Positions 42,754 through 50,925 of a stretch of 51,670 bases of DNA are shown one piece after another. Source of the DNA: Pseudarthrobacter sp. AL07 (GTDB lineage Bacteria > Actinomycetota > Actinomycetes > Actinomycetales > Micrococcaceae); contig NZ_JASBRB010000022.1 of assembly GCF_029960665.1 (NCBI RefSeq), forward strand, positions 1-51,670. The letters run 5' to 3'. Below the pieces are notes generated by a model. The model had not been told where the DNA came from and searched no databases. It saw only the letters and a list, made by a program, of their open reading frames with translations. The translations under genes and the position numbers were made by a program. How positions within the stretch are numbered: position 1 is the stretch's first letter; every line of letters begins with the position of its first letter.

Positions 42754-43026
42754 CTAGCCCGGGGCGCTCCCCCGCACAACGGCCGGAGGATGCCGGCTGA
42801 CCAGACCCACTGTGTTCCCTTCCGAGTCGCGGATGAAGGCCATCCATTCATCGGTTCCTGCCGGTCCCAGGGCAGCGTCGCCATGGTGAAAGATCACATC
42901 AAGCAGCGCAATTACCCCCACTCCCCTGCCCTGCAGGATGCTGATGATCACCCGGACGTCCTCCACCGCCAGATAGAGGACCGACGACGGCGCGCCGCGC
43001 TCCAGCAAGAGCCGCACGCCAAGCAT
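42754..43026 (-). pseudogene. N-terminally truncated VOC/glyoxalase-like gene
   Basis: Residues LGVRLLLERGAPSSVLYLAV, EDVRVIISILQGRGVGVIAL and DEWMAFIRDSEGNTVGLVSR form the C-terminal half of a VOC-fold protein with its usual VLYLAVEDV strand. The N-terminal half is missing, and a TAA stop stands in frame ten codons before the first Met. Full members are about 120-130 residues, this is 90 at most. It lies 22 nt from the other VOC fragment but the two do not look like halves of one gene. Confidence 0.6.
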
Positions 43027-43054
43027 CAGGACCGGGCTGCCGCCCTCGCCGGGT

Positions 43055-43060
43055 TAGGCT
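43055..43060 (+). promoter_or_regulatory. Leaderless -10 of the DUF3054 gene
   Basis: TAGGCT ends 7 nt before the ATG at 43068. Confidence 0.45.
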
Positions 43061-43067
43061 CGAAGCC

Positions 43068-43463
43068 ATGAAATCTGAGACCAAACAGTCCATTCGAGCT
43101 CCTCGGGAGGCCATTATTGCCGCCGCCCTGGCGGATGCCTTCCTGATTTTGGTATTCGCGGCGATCGGCAGGGATGCCCACCAGCGCGGCGACATCGTCA
43201 CAGGAGTTTTCCTCACGGCATGGCCGTTCCTGGCTGGAGCCGCCATCGCCTGGTTTGCGGGGCGGGCCTGGCGGCGTCCGCTGTCCATGGCAACCGGCGT
43301 CATGGTTTGGCTTGGCGCCGTAGCCGGCGGCATGATCCTGAGGGCGCTGACAGGACAAAGCGTAGTACTGGCCTTCGTGGTTGTTGCGCTCTTGAGCCTG
43401 GGGCTTTTCCTTGTGGGTTACCGGGCGCTTCTTGCACTGGCGCGCAGGCTTCGAAAGTCGTGA
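43068..43463 (+). CDS. DUF3054 membrane protein
   Basis: The 131-residue protein has four predicted membrane helices (AIIAAALADAFLILVFAAIG, FLTAWPFLAGAAIAWFAG, ATGVMVWLGAVAGGMIL, VVLAFVVVALLSLGLFLV) and short charged ends. The pattern GRDAHQRGDIVTGVFLTAWP and AWRRPLSMATGVMVWLGA fits the DUF3054 family of actinobacteria and haloarchaea. Function is unknown. The ATG at 43068 has a leaderless signature; the gene faces away from the VOC remnants. Its direction is opposite to the PKS operon. Confidence 0.85.
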   Translation: MKSETKQSIRAPREAIIAAALADAFLILVFAAIGRDAHQRGDIVTGVFLTAWPFLAGAAIAWFAGRAWRRPLSMATGVMVWLGAVAGGMILRALTGQSVVLAFVVVALLSLGLFLVGYRALLALARRLRKS

Positions 43464-43583
43464 CACCGCTGCCGGCCCTGCGTCCGGGCCGCACCTGATG
43501 GACACCGCCCATGTAATAGGCTGGCATCACCATAGAGTCTTGCCGGGCACAGCTACGGCCAACAGATCCGGAAGGATTGAACA

Positions 43584-43865
43584 GTGATCACCGCATTCGT
43601 TCTGATCAAGACCGACGCCGCCCGCATCCCGGAAACCGCCGAGGAAATTTCCGCGATCCCAGGCATCAGCGAGGTCTATTCCGTCACCGGCGAATGGGAC
43701 CTTATCGCCGTTGCCCGCGTCGCCCGGCACGAGGATCTGGCTGACGTCATTGCCGACAAGCTCTCAAAAGTACCCGCGGTGGTTCACACCACCACGCACA
43801 TTGCGTTCCGTGCCTACTCCCAGCACGATCTCGACGCAGCATTCGCGCTCGGCTTCGAACAGTAG
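43584..43865 (+). CDS. Stand-alone Lrp/AsnC ligand-binding (RAM) domain protein
   Basis: The 93-residue protein consists only of the regulator-of-amino-acid-metabolism domain: MITAFVLIKTDAARIPETAE, ISEVYSVTGEWDLIAVARVA and VVHTTTHIAFRAYSQHDLDA. The DNA-binding helix-turn-helix of Lrp/AsnC is absent. Such demi-Lrp proteins oligomerise and may bind amino acids or modulate full-length Lrp. The GTG at 43584 has GGAAGGA before it. It is convergent with trpD, whose pathway fits an amino-acid ligand, but linkage is only positional. Confidence 0.88.
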   Translation: MITAFVLIKTDAARIPETAEEISAIPGISEVYSVTGEWDLIAVARVARHEDLADVIADKLSKVPAVVHTTTHIAFRAYSQHDLDAAFALGFEQ

Positions 43866-43929
43866 GAGCACTTCCCCAAAATGAAGCGGACCCGCCCATC
43901 ACAGCCGGCCCGCGCCTTTTGTAAACGGG

Positions 43930-44991
43930 TCAAGGCTGCGTCAGTGCAACCCACCTATCGAGGACCGCGGCCGCAGCACCGGTATCAATCGATTCCGCGG
44001 CCCGGGCAAGCGCCGAACGCATACGCTCCAGAAACGGGCCCTCGGACGATTCATTGAAGGCCACCAGTCCAGCGGCTGCGTTGAGCAGCACAGCATCCCG
44101 TGCTGCACCGGGTTTGCCGGCAAGGACATCTCGTACGACGGCGGCGTTCGCCTGAGCGTCCCCGCCACGGAGTTCCGCCACAGTTGCGGGACGGATGCCC
44201 AGCCCGGCCGGTTCAAAATTCAGTTCGGCGACCGCGCCCGCACGGATTTCCCAAACGGTGGAGGGACCCGTTGTCGTCAGCTCGTCCAGCCCGTCATTGC
44301 CACGGAAAACCAGGCCGCGGCTGCCCCGCTTCGCCAGGACGCCCGCAACCAGCGGAGCCATCCGGGCATTCGCCACGCCCACGGCTGACGCCTGCACCCG
44401 CGCAGGGTTGGTCAGCGGTCCCAGGAAATTAAAAGCGGTCGGGATGGCGAGCTCCCGGCGGGGCACGGCTGTGTGACGGAAAGACGGGTGGAACACCTGG
44501 GCGAAACAGAAAGTGATTCCAGCCTCACCCGCGTTGCGGGCCACCTGAGCCACCGGGAGGTCGAGCCTGACCCCCAGTGCTTCGAGTACATCGGCCGATC
44601 CGGAGGACGAAGACGCTGCACGGTTGCCGTGCTTGACCACTTTCGCTCCAGCGCCAGCAGCGACGAGGGCGGACATGGTGGAAATGTTGACGGTGTTCAG
44701 CTGGTCACCGCCGGTACCAACGATGTCCAGCTTCTCGCCGGGGATGTCGATGGGTGTTGCATGGCGCAGCATTGCGTCCACCAGGCCCGAGATTTCGTCC
44801 ACGGTTTCACCCTTGGCACTGAGGGCAACCAGGAATCCGGCAATCTGCGAAGGGGTCGCCTCCCCTGACATGATTCTGTCCATCGCCCAAGCGGTATTGC
44901 CCGCTGTAAGGTCAGCACCGTTGATGAGAGCCGATATGAGCCGTGGCCAAGTGTTGCTGTCCGCCGGCGCGGTTGCCTGAGAAGTCACCAT
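43930..44991 (-). CDS. trpD: Anthranilate phosphoribosyltransferase
   Basis: The 353-residue enzyme transfers the phosphoribosyl group of PRPP to anthranilate, the second step of tryptophan synthesis. Motifs visible are the PRPP-binding [20 protein letters not shown], the [20 protein letters not shown] block and [20 protein letters not shown], followed by [11 protein letters not shown]. Length is typical. The ATG at 44991 lacks a clear ribosome-binding site. It stands alone, not in a trp operon, and is divergent from ctaE (144 nt between the starts), the same arrangement as in mycobacteria. Confidence 0.95.
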   Translation of the reverse strand: MVTSQATAPADSNTWPRLISALINGADLTAGNTAWAMDRIMSGEATPSQIAGFLVALSAKGETVDEISGLVDAMLRHATPIDIPGEKLDIVGTGGDQLNTVNISTMSALVAAGAGAKVVKHGNRAASSSSGSADVLEALGVRLDLPVAQVARNAGEAGITFCFAQVFHPSFRHTAVPRRELAIPTAFNFLGPLTNPARVQASAVGVANARMAPLVAGVLAKRGSRGLVFRGNDGLDELTTTGPSTVWEIRAGAVAELNFEPAGLGIRPATVAELRGGDAQANAAVVRDVLAGKPGAARDAVLLNAAAGLVAFNESSEGPFLERMRSALARAAESIDTGAAAAVLDRWVALTQP

Positions 44992-45099
44992 CTGATGCTA
45001 TCGAGCCACCTCGGACCTGACCAATGTGAAGGCCGCCTGGAACTTTTCGCAGTGATTTCGCGTCTTTGTAGAAAAAGTCCCTTGAAAAGGCGGTTTGCG

Positions 45100-45129
45100 T
45101 TGGGAACTACGGACTTTTATAGACATAAT
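45100..45129 (+). promoter_or_regulatory. Leaderless promoter of ctaE
   Basis: TTGGGA (45100-45105), 18 nt, then CATAAT (45124-45129), which ends 6 nt before the GTG. An overlapping alternative is TTGCGT (45095-45100), 17 nt, TATAGA (45118-45123). Neither leaves room for a ribosome-binding site. Confidence 0.5.
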
Positions 45130-45135
45130 GTCTAT
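45119..45135. promoter_or_regulatory. Perfect inverted repeat abutting the ctaE start codon
   Basis: ATAGACAT - A - ATGTCTAT is a perfect 8-1-8 inverted repeat whose last base touches the ctaE GTG at 45136. It covers both candidate -10 hexamers of ctaE, so it could be an operator or, if transcribed, a small hairpin. Confidence 0.5.
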
Positions 45136-45774
45136 GTGACATCTGCGACCCATGCCCCCAGTACCCCGGCGCACCCCACGCTGAACCGCCCCAATATGGT
45201 TTCTGTCGGAACCGTAGTCTGGCTGTCCAGTGAGTTGATGTTCTTCGCCGGTCTCTTCGCCATGTACTTCACGCTGCGCTCCACGAGCGGACAGATGTGG
45301 GCGGAAGAGACAGCAAAGCTCAACTTCCCCTTTGCGCTCGTCAACACGATCGTCCTCGTGGCCAGTTCCTTTACTTGCCAGATGGGCGTCTTCGCCGCCG
45401 AACGGCTGCAGCCCCGCAAGTCAGGCAGTCCGTTCCAGTTCTCCCGCTGGGGTATGAACGAATGGTTCACGCTGACCTTCATTATGGGTGCGTTCTTCGT
45501 CGCCGGCCAGGCAACTGAATACGCGATGCTTGTTTCAGAACACGTTTCGCTCTCATCCAACGCGTACGGCTCAGCGTTCTACATGACCACCGGCTTCCAC
45601 GGCCTGCACGTCATCGGCGGCCTCATAGCCTTCCTCTTCATCATCGGACGCTCGTTCGCAGCAAAGAAGTTCGGCCACTTCGAAGCAACCTCCGCGATCG
45701 TCACGTCCTACTATTGGCACTTTGTGGACGTTGTCTGGATCGGCCTCTTCCTGGTCATCTACGTGCTGAAGTAG
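45136..45774 (+). CDS. ctaE: Cytochrome c oxidase subunit III
   Basis: The 212-residue protein has five membrane helices, the short actinobacterial form of aa3 oxidase subunit III. Recognisable blocks are [60 protein letters not shown] and [20 protein letters not shown]. The His and Glu of FHGLHV and AGQATEY are family residues. The GTG at 45136 is chosen because the upstream frame (from 44995) has no similarity and the promoter lies inside it. It precedes qcrC-qcrA-qcrB, with which it makes the bcc-aa3 supercomplex. Confidence 0.95.
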   Translation: MTSATHAPSTPAHPTLNRPNMVSVGTVVWLSSELMFFAGLFAMYFTLRSTSGQMWAEETAKLNFPFALVNTIVLVASSFTCQMGVFAAERLQPRKSGSPFQFSRWGMNEWFTLTFIMGAFFVAGQATEYAMLVSEHVSLSSNAYGSAFYMTTGFHGLHVIGGLIAFLFIIGRSFAAKKFGHFEATSAIVTSYYWHFVDVVWIGLFLVIYVLK

Positions 45775-45861
45775 TCAAGCTTTGATTCCTTTTCTACAAG
45801 AGGCAGAATTTCAAGAAGCGGCTCACGGAGCCGGCGCACGATCGAATAAAGGAACCACCAC

Positions 45862-46650
45862 GTGAAGGCTCTCTCGCAAAAGCGGCGTCACCCACTCGCA
45901 GTAATCGCGCTGCTACTGATGGGACTGCTCATCACTGGTGGGCTGTACGCCGTTGCCACTACCGTCAACCAGGCCAAGGCATCCACCACCAGTTTCAGTG
46001 CCAATGACACTGCCGAGGGCGAAAAGCTCTTCGCTGCGAACTGCGCCACCTGCCACGGCATGGGCGCGAGCGGCAGCCAGGATGGCCCGTCGCTGGTCGG
46101 TGTCGGTGCTGCGGCGGTTGACTTCCAGGTCGGTACCGGCCGGATGCCGATGCAGATGAACGGTCCGCAGGCTTACAAAAAGCCGGCCCAGTTCAACGAT
46201 GACCAGACTCACCAGCTTTCAGCCTACGTAGCTTCCCTGGGAGCCGGCCCGGCAATTCCTGAAGAGCACCTGCTTGATGAGCAGGGTGACGCCGCCAAGG
46301 GTGGCGAGCTCTTCCGTGTGAACTGCGCAATGTGCCATAATGCAGCGGCCGCCGGCGGGGCACTTACCCGCGGCAAATTCGCTCCCGCCCTTGCCGATGT
46401 GTCCGGCAAACACATCTACGAAGCGATGGTCAGCGGACCGCAGAACATGCCCGTCTTCAATGACGCAAACGTCACCCCCGAGGGCAAACGCGACATTGTC
46501 ACGTTTCTGAAGCAGATCGAAGCCAACGGCTCTCCCGGGGGCGCTGACCTCGGCGCCCTGGGCCCGGTGGCTGAAGGACTCTTCGTATGGGTTGCAGGCC
46601 TTGGTGTCATCATCGCGTTCACCATCTGGCTTACTTCCCGGACGTCTTAG
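45862..46650 (+). CDS. qcrC: Di-heme cytochrome c1 subunit of the bcc complex
   Basis: The 262-residue protein has an N-terminal membrane anchor (PLAVIALLLMGLLITGGLYA), two c-type heme motifs (C61-ATC-H65 and C155-AMC-H159), each followed by a cytochrome-c fold with its Met ligand region, and a C-terminal membrane helix (GLFVWVAGLGVIIAFTIWLT). The two-heme form takes the place of a soluble cytochrome c and passes electrons directly to the aa3 oxidase. The GTG at 45862 follows AAAGGAACC. It lies 87 nt after ctaE and 99 nt before qcrA. Confidence 0.96.
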   Translation: MKALSQKRRHPLAVIALLLMGLLITGGLYAVATTVNQAKASTTSFSANDTAEGEKLFAANCATCHGMGASGSQDGPSLVGVGAAAVDFQVGTGRMPMQMNGPQAYKKPAQFNDDQTHQLSAYVASLGAGPAIPEEHLLDEQGDAAKGGELFRVNCAMCHNAAAAGGALTRGKFAPALADVSGKHIYEAMVSGPQNMPVFNDANVTPEGKRDIVTFLKQIEANGSPGGADLGALGPVAEGLFVWVAGLGVIIAFTIWLTSRTS

Positions 46651-46749
46651 GCGATACGGGAAAATTAAGAACTTCTGCTGCCCAGTCAGCAGTTTGAAAT
46701 TGAAAACTAACCCGGCAGACGCCGGGACGAGAGAAGGATGAGGCGAATT

Positions 46750-47820
46750 ATGGGCAACCATAGTGACGGCAGTCCGAACCACTCGGGCACCGTAGCTACG
46801 GCTGGTCAGAATGAGGTGGAGAAGTTCCAGGATCCTGGAATTCCCCCGCACCGTTTGCGCCTGGCCGACACGGACCCGAAGGCCGCAAAGCGTGCAGAAC
46901 GGCAGGTCGCCGTGCTATTCGGCGCTTCAGTTGTCGGCACCCTGATCTTCCTGGTGGCGTACTTCGCCATCGACTTGGGCGAGGGCACAAGCATCGCCAC
47001 CATCCGGCTGCAGAACGCCCTGTTGGGCGTCGGCACCGCGTTTGCGATGCTCGGCATCGGCACCGGTATTGTGCACTGGGCCAAAGCCCTGATGCCGGAC
47101 CATGAAGTCTCCGAGGAGCGCCATCCCATCCGCACCGAAGAGGACCGTCTGGCGGCAGTCCGGATCGTGGATGACATCGTGGAAGAGACCGGCATCAAGC
47201 GCCGCCCCCTCATCCGCAACACCTTGCTCGGCGCTATGGCCCTGGCACCGCTTCCCGCAATTGCGGTTTTCGGTGACCTCGGCCCCCGCCCCGACCGGGC
47301 GCTGTCCCACACGATGTGGGCACCGCAGGAGGGCAAGCTCAAGCGCCTCACCCGCGACCCCGACGGCACGCCTATCAAGGCCTCTGACGTAACCATCGGT
47401 TCGGCCTTCCACGTGATTCCTGAGGGCCTTAACGAACTGCACGAAGGCAAACTCAACGAAAAAGCCAAGGCAGTAGTCCTGCTGATGCGCCTGGACCCCG
47501 CTTCGCTGAACCCCTCCGAGGGCCGCGAAGACTGGAGCTACAACGGAATCGTTGCTTATTCCAAGATCTGCACCCACGTCGGTTGCCCCGTTGCTCTGTA
47601 CGAGCAGCAGACGCACCACCTGCTGTGCCCGTGCCACCAGTCCACCTTTGACCTCACGAACGAGTGCAAAGTGATCTTTGGCCCGGCCAGCCGGCCCCTC
47701 CCGCAGCTGCCTATTGCAGTGGATGCCGAGGGCTACCTGGTCGCAACCAGCGACTTCAATGAACCTGTAGGACCGAGTTACTGGGAGCGTGATGAGCATG
47801 AGCGCAGCATCAAGAGCTGA
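46750..47820 (+). CDS. qcrA: Rieske iron-sulfur subunit of the bcc complex
   Basis: The 356-residue protein has the actinobacterial QcrA layout: a charged N-terminal region, three membrane helices (AVLFGASVVGTLIFLVAYFA, NALLGVGTAFAMLGIGTGIV and NTLLGAMALAPLPAIAVF) and a Rieske domain. The 2Fe-2S ligands are C274 and H276 (CTHVGC) with C293 and H296 (CPCHQSTFDL). The last helix is preceded by twin basic residues (KRRPLIRN), in keeping with Tat-dependent insertion of the Rieske domain. The ATG at 46750 has better spacing from AAGGATGAGG than the ATG at 46738. It overlaps qcrB by 23 nt. Confidence 0.95.
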   Translation: MGNHSDGSPNHSGTVATAGQNEVEKFQDPGIPPHRLRLADTDPKAAKRAERQVAVLFGASVVGTLIFLVAYFAIDLGEGTSIATIRLQNALLGVGTAFAMLGIGTGIVHWAKALMPDHEVSEERHPIRTEEDRLAAVRIVDDIVEETGIKRRPLIRNTLLGAMALAPLPAIAVFGDLGPRPDRALSHTMWAPQEGKLKRLTRDPDGTPIKASDVTIGSAFHVIPEGLNELHEGKLNEKAKAVVLLMRLDPASLNPSEGREDWSYNGIVAYSKICTHVGCPVALYEQQTHHLLCPCHQSTFDLTNECKVIFGPASRPLPQLPIAVDAEGYLVATSDFNEPVGPSYWERDEHERSIKS

Positions 47821-49471
47821 AGCCCCCGCCTTCGTCGCCAAGACTAAAGCCGGACGCATCACTGATTTTGTTGACGCGCGCGTGGGCGGATCAGGAATGC
47901 TGCGTGAATTTGGACGCAAGGTGTTCCCAGATCACTGGTCATTCATGTTCGGTGAAGTCGCCCTCTATTCCTTCGTTATCCTGTTGCTTTCGGGCACCTT
48001 CCTCACCTTCTTCTTTGATCCGTCCATGGCGGAGACCCGCTACGACGGTTCATACCTGCCGCTGAAAAATGTCGAAATGTCCGTGGCGTACAGTTCCTCA
48101 CTGGATATTTCCTTCGACGTTCGTGGTGGCCTGTTTATGCGCCAGGTCCACCACTGGGCCGCGCTGCTTTTTGTCGCGTCGATCGGCGTGCACATGCTGC
48201 GCGTTTTCTTCACGGGGGCTTTCCGCAAACCGCGTGAAATGAACTGGGTTGTCGGCAGCGTACTGCTGATCCTCGCCATGGCAGCCGGCTTCACCGGCTA
48301 CTCCCTCCCGGATGATCTGCTCTCCGGCAACGGACTGAGGATTATTGACGGTGTTATCAAGGCCATCCCCGTTGTTGGAACCTACATTTCCTTCTTCCTC
48401 TTCGGCGGGGAATTCCCGGGAACGGCTGTGATCGGCCGCCTCTACATGCTGCACATCCTGCTCGTCCCTGCGCTGATCCTCTTGATGATCGTTCTGCACC
48501 TCTTTATGGTGGTTGTGCACAAGCACACCCAGTACCCCGGCCCGGGCCGCAACGACGGCAACGTTGTTGGCTACCCGCTCGGTCCCGTGTACGCAGCCAA
48601 GGCGGGCGGCTTCTTCTTCATCGTGTTCGGTGTCATTGCCCTCATGGCGGCCTTCTTCACCATCAACCCGATCTGGAACTACGGCCCCTACGACCCCTCC
48701 CCCGTTTCGGCCGGTACGCAGCCTGACTGGTACATCGGGTTTGTTGACGGCGCGCTGAGGCTTATGCCTGGTGTCATCGGCGACTTCCACTTCGAATACG
48801 TCATCTTCGGATACACCCTGACTCTGAATGTTCTGCTGCCCGCCCTGGTGCCCGCCGGCATTCTCTTCACGGTGATGTTTATGTACCCGTGGATCGAAAG
48901 CTGGATCACCAAGGACACCCGCGAACACCACGTCCTGGACCGTCCAAGGAACGCCCCCACCCGCACGGCCATCGGCGTCGCCGGCTTCGTCTGGTACTGC
49001 GTGATGTGGGCAGCCGCTGGTTCGGACCTCATCGCCACACACTTCCACGTGTCCCTGAACGATGTGACGTACTGGCTCCGCGCCTTGTTCTTCATCGGCC
49101 CGGTCATCGCGTTTGTCGTTGCAAAGCGGGTAGCCCTCGCCCTCCAGCGCAAGGACCGCGAAATCGCGCTCCACGGCCGGGAAACGGGACGCATCGTCCG
49201 CCTTCCGCATGGCGAATTCATCGAGGTGCACGCGCCCCTGGACGAGTACAAGCGCTACAAGCTGGTTGGCTTCGAATCCCCCTCACCGCTGCCGGCGGTC
49301 CCCAACGACCACGGCATTGTGACGCGCAAGGAAAAGCAGCGTGCGTTCCTGTCCAAGTGGTTCTTTGAGGACCGTGTCGCACCGGCCACGCCTGCAGAGC
49401 TGGAAGCTGGACACGGCCACCACGCCCCAGCAGTAGAGGCCGGCGAGGAAAGCAAGAGCCTCAGCCACTAG
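47798..49471 (+). CDS. qcrB: Cytochrome b subunit of the bcc complex
   Basis: The 557-residue protein has an N-terminal cytochrome-b part with heme ligands in RQVHHWAALLFVASIGVHML and LHILLVPALILLMIVLHLFM, the quinol-site helix GYSLPDDLLSGNGLRI, the family WNYGPYDPSPVSAGTQPDWY segment (actinobacterial form of the PEW loop), and a C-terminal extension with His-rich tail (GHGHHAPAVEAG). It oxidises menaquinol and passes electrons to QcrA and QcrC. Mycobacterial QcrB is the target of telacebec. ATG 47798 follows TGGGAGCGTG; 47792 and GTG 47789 are in-frame alternatives. It ends just before a strong terminator. Confidence 0.96.
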   Translation: MSAASRAEAPAFVAKTKAGRITDFVDARVGGSGMLREFGRKVFPDHWSFMFGEVALYSFVILLLSGTFLTFFFDPSMAETRYDGSYLPLKNVEMSVAYSSSLDISFDVRGGLFMRQVHHWAALLFVASIGVHMLRVFFTGAFRKPREMNWVVGSVLLILAMAAGFTGYSLPDDLLSGNGLRIIDGVIKAIPVVGTYISFFLFGGEFPGTAVIGRLYMLHILLVPALILLMIVLHLFMVVVHKHTQYPGPGRNDGNVVGYPLGPVYAAKAGGFFFIVFGVIALMAAFFTINPIWNYGPYDPSPVSAGTQPDWYIGFVDGALRLMPGVIGDFHFEYVIFGYTLTLNVLLPALVPAGILFTVMFMYPWIESWITKDTREHHVLDRPRNAPTRTAIGVAGFVWYCVMWAAAGSDLIATHFHVSLNDVTYWLRALFFIGPVIAFVVAKRVALALQRKDREIALHGRETGRIVRLPHGEFIEVHAPLDEYKRYKLVGFESPSPLPAVPNDHGIVTRKEKQRAFLSKWFFEDRVAPATPAELEAGHGHHAPAVEAGEESKSLSH

Positions 49472-49482
49472 CACTCATAGCA

Positions 49483-49528
49483 GTAACGGGAAAGGCCCGG
49501 TCCATTTGGACCGGGCCTTTCCCGTTAC
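49483..49528. terminator. Bidirectional terminator between qcrB and gntR
   Basis: A 21-bp perfect stem (49483-49503 with 49508-49528; core CGGGAAAGGCCCGGTCC) closes on an ATTT loop. It lies 11 nt past qcrB, and its last base belongs to the TAG stop of the convergent gntR gene. Confidence 0.88.
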
Positions 49529-50316
49529 TAGTGGTTTCGGTAGCCCAGAGATTGGTTGCGGGCAGGCCTCGCACCTGGCCGCTGGAGCGGTACCCAGAGT
49601 TTGTAGCGGTCGGCCCGGTAGTACGAAACTGAGTAGTCCACCATTGCCCGCGCAACAAAGGCGTGCCTCTGGATTTTGAGCAAGGGGGCGCCGACGTCGA
49701 CGTTAAGCAGGCGCGCCGTAGAGGGAGAGGCGGCTGTCGCTTCGATCATGTCTTCCCCCCATTCCATCACGAGGCCGAACTGCTCACTCAGCACGTTGTA
49801 GAGCGATGTAGGGGGCTCGCCGTCGAGGAGCCCCGGAACCCGCTGCGCCGGGATGAAGTTCTCGTCCACGCTCATGGGTTCTCCGTCCGCCAGCAGCAGC
49901 CGACGGAAACGGACCAGTGGCGTGCCCTCCTCGACCTGCAGTTCACGGGCCAGGAAGGCACTGGCGCCGATCTGTTCAAAACTCAGGACTTTAGCGGCCG
50001 GGATCATGCCGCGGCGTTGCATCTCCTCGCTATACGAAGTGAGTTTTACCTGAAGGTCGAGTTTGGGCTTGCGTACGAACGTGCCAAGGCCGACAACCCG
50101 TTCGAGGACTTCCTCGCCGACAAGGGCATCGATGGCCTGCCGGACGGTCATCCGGGCCAGACCAAAGCGCAGTGCAAGGTCACGTTCTGAGGGCAGTGCG
50201 GATCCGGACGGACAGGAATCGCTGATGTAGGCCCGGAGGATCTCCCTGAGCTGGATGTAGATGGCAATCCCGCTGCCGCGGTCTATCTCACCGGCTACGC
50301 CGCGGGCATCAGCCAC
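49528..50316 (-). CDS. GntR/HutC-family regulator (DasR/NagR-like)
   Basis: The 262-residue protein has an N-terminal winged helix (PLPSE-type block SALPSERDLALRFGLARMTV, RQAIDALVGEEVLERVVGLG) and a C-terminal UTRA domain (LTSYSEEMQRRGMIPAAKVL, EGTPLVRFRRLLLADGEPMS, YSVSYYRADRYKLWVPLQRP). The HutC subfamily includes DasR and NagR, which bind GlcN-6-P or GlcNAc-6-P and control amino-sugar uptake and PTS genes. A DasR-type site lies 55 nt before the GTG at 50316, and the divergent gene is ptsH, so control of the PTS by amino sugars, with autoregulation, is likely. Confidence 0.88.
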   Translation of the reverse strand: MADARGVAGEIDRGSGIAIYIQLREILRAYISDSCPSGSALPSERDLALRFGLARMTVRQAIDALVGEEVLERVVGLGTFVRKPKLDLQVKLTSYSEEMQRRGMIPAAKVLSFEQIGASAFLARELQVEEGTPLVRFRRLLLADGEPMSVDENFIPAQRVPGLLDGEPPTSLYNVLSEQFGLVMEWGEDMIEATAASPSTARLLNVDVGAPLLKIQRHAFVARAMVDYSVSYYRADRYKLWVPLQRPGARPARNQSLGYRNH

Positions 50317-50370
50317 GGAGGAAAGCCCTTGCTTCAGTTTTCACTATCCAAGCTTAAGGCACGCAACACC

Positions 50371-50386
50371 GCTGGACTAGACCACT
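50371..50386. promoter_or_regulatory. DasR/NagR-type operator (dre-like)
   Basis: GCTGGACTAGACCACT agrees with the DasR-responsive element ACTGGTCTAGACCACT at 14 of 16 positions and keeps its dyad. It lies between the divergent gntR and ptsH genes, just upstream of a GATAGT -10 candidate for gntR (50343-50348). Confidence 0.7.
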
Positions 50387-50416
50387 TCCAGCGCCGAAGC
50401 ATCTGGCTTCACCGGT

Positions 50417-50447
50417 TTGGTCGCGCGGCCATCCACCGGGATATATT
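50417..50447 (+). promoter_or_regulatory. Promoter candidate for ptsH
   Basis: TTGGTC (50417-50422) and TATATT (50442-50447), spaced 19 nt, would start transcription near 50455, about 35 nt before the ptsH start and 30 nt downstream of the DasR-type operator. Confidence 0.4.
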
Positions 50448-50489
50448 GGACAGGAAATTCAGCGATGACGGTTTGGGGGCCGTCAGGAA

Positions 50490-50795
50490 ATGGGAGACCC
50501 TTTGCCAGTGCATAAGGCCGTTGTGTCAGCGTCAGTCGGCTTGCATGCCCGTCCCGCCGCGATGTTCGTTAAGGCAGTGACCGAAACGGGATTTCCTGTC
50601 AGCATCCGCAAGGCCGGTATCCAGGGTGTCGACGCCCGATCCCTGCTGGAAGTGATGACTGCCGATTTCCCGTTCGGCTGCGAGGTAGAACTTTCAGTTC
50701 CCGAAAGTGCCCTCAGTGGCTCTGTCACTCACCATGACGCAGAAGCGGCCCTCCGTATGCTTGCTGAGCTTCTGGAGTCACAGGGAGCCAGGTAG
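50490..50795 (+). CDS. ptsH: Phosphocarrier protein HPr
   Basis: This 101-residue HPr protein has the active-site histidine in VGLHARPAAMFVKAVTETG, the central strand-turn VDARSLLEVMTADFPFGCEV including the serine at the position of the regulatory Ser46, and a C-terminal helix (AALRMLAELLESQ). It shuttles phosphate from enzyme I to PTS permeases. The ATG at 50490 has AGGAA upstream with short spacing; a TTG at 50502 (LPVHKAVV) after GGGAGA would give the usual HPr N terminus. A DasR-type operator lies upstream. A terminator follows at 50851. Confidence 0.93.
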   Translation: MGDPLPVHKAVVSASVGLHARPAAMFVKAVTETGFPVSIRKAGIQGVDARSLLEVMTADFPFGCEVELSVPESALSGSVTHHDAEAALRMLAELLESQGAR

Positions 50796-50850
50796 CCGCT
50801 CCCAGTGGGCATGGGCATCTGACTCCCGCGACAAAAGCGAACGAACAAGG

Positions 50851-50890
50851 ACGACGTCGGACCCCACCAGAAGGTGGGGCCCGACGTCGT
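50851..50890. terminator. Terminator between ptsH and ctaF
   Basis: A long hairpin (ACGACGTCGG-A-CCCCACC with GGTGGGG-C-CCGACGTCGT, one A-C mismatch) closes on AGAA. It lies between the convergent ptsH and ctaF genes and can serve both. Confidence 0.8.
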
Positions 50891-50925
50891 AGGTCTTACA
50901 AATATCTGCTGAAGTCCAGCGTCTT

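Noticed and set aside
44995..45135. 47-residue N-terminal extension of CtaE
   Set aside because: The extension has no similarity to subunit III, and the promoter elements and inverted repeat for ctaE lie inside it.
45118..45136. Second dif-like sequence at the ctaE promoter (GACATAATGT shared with the dif reverse complement)
   Set aside because: Only about ten bases match, one arm is missing, and the sequence is better explained as promoter plus dyad.
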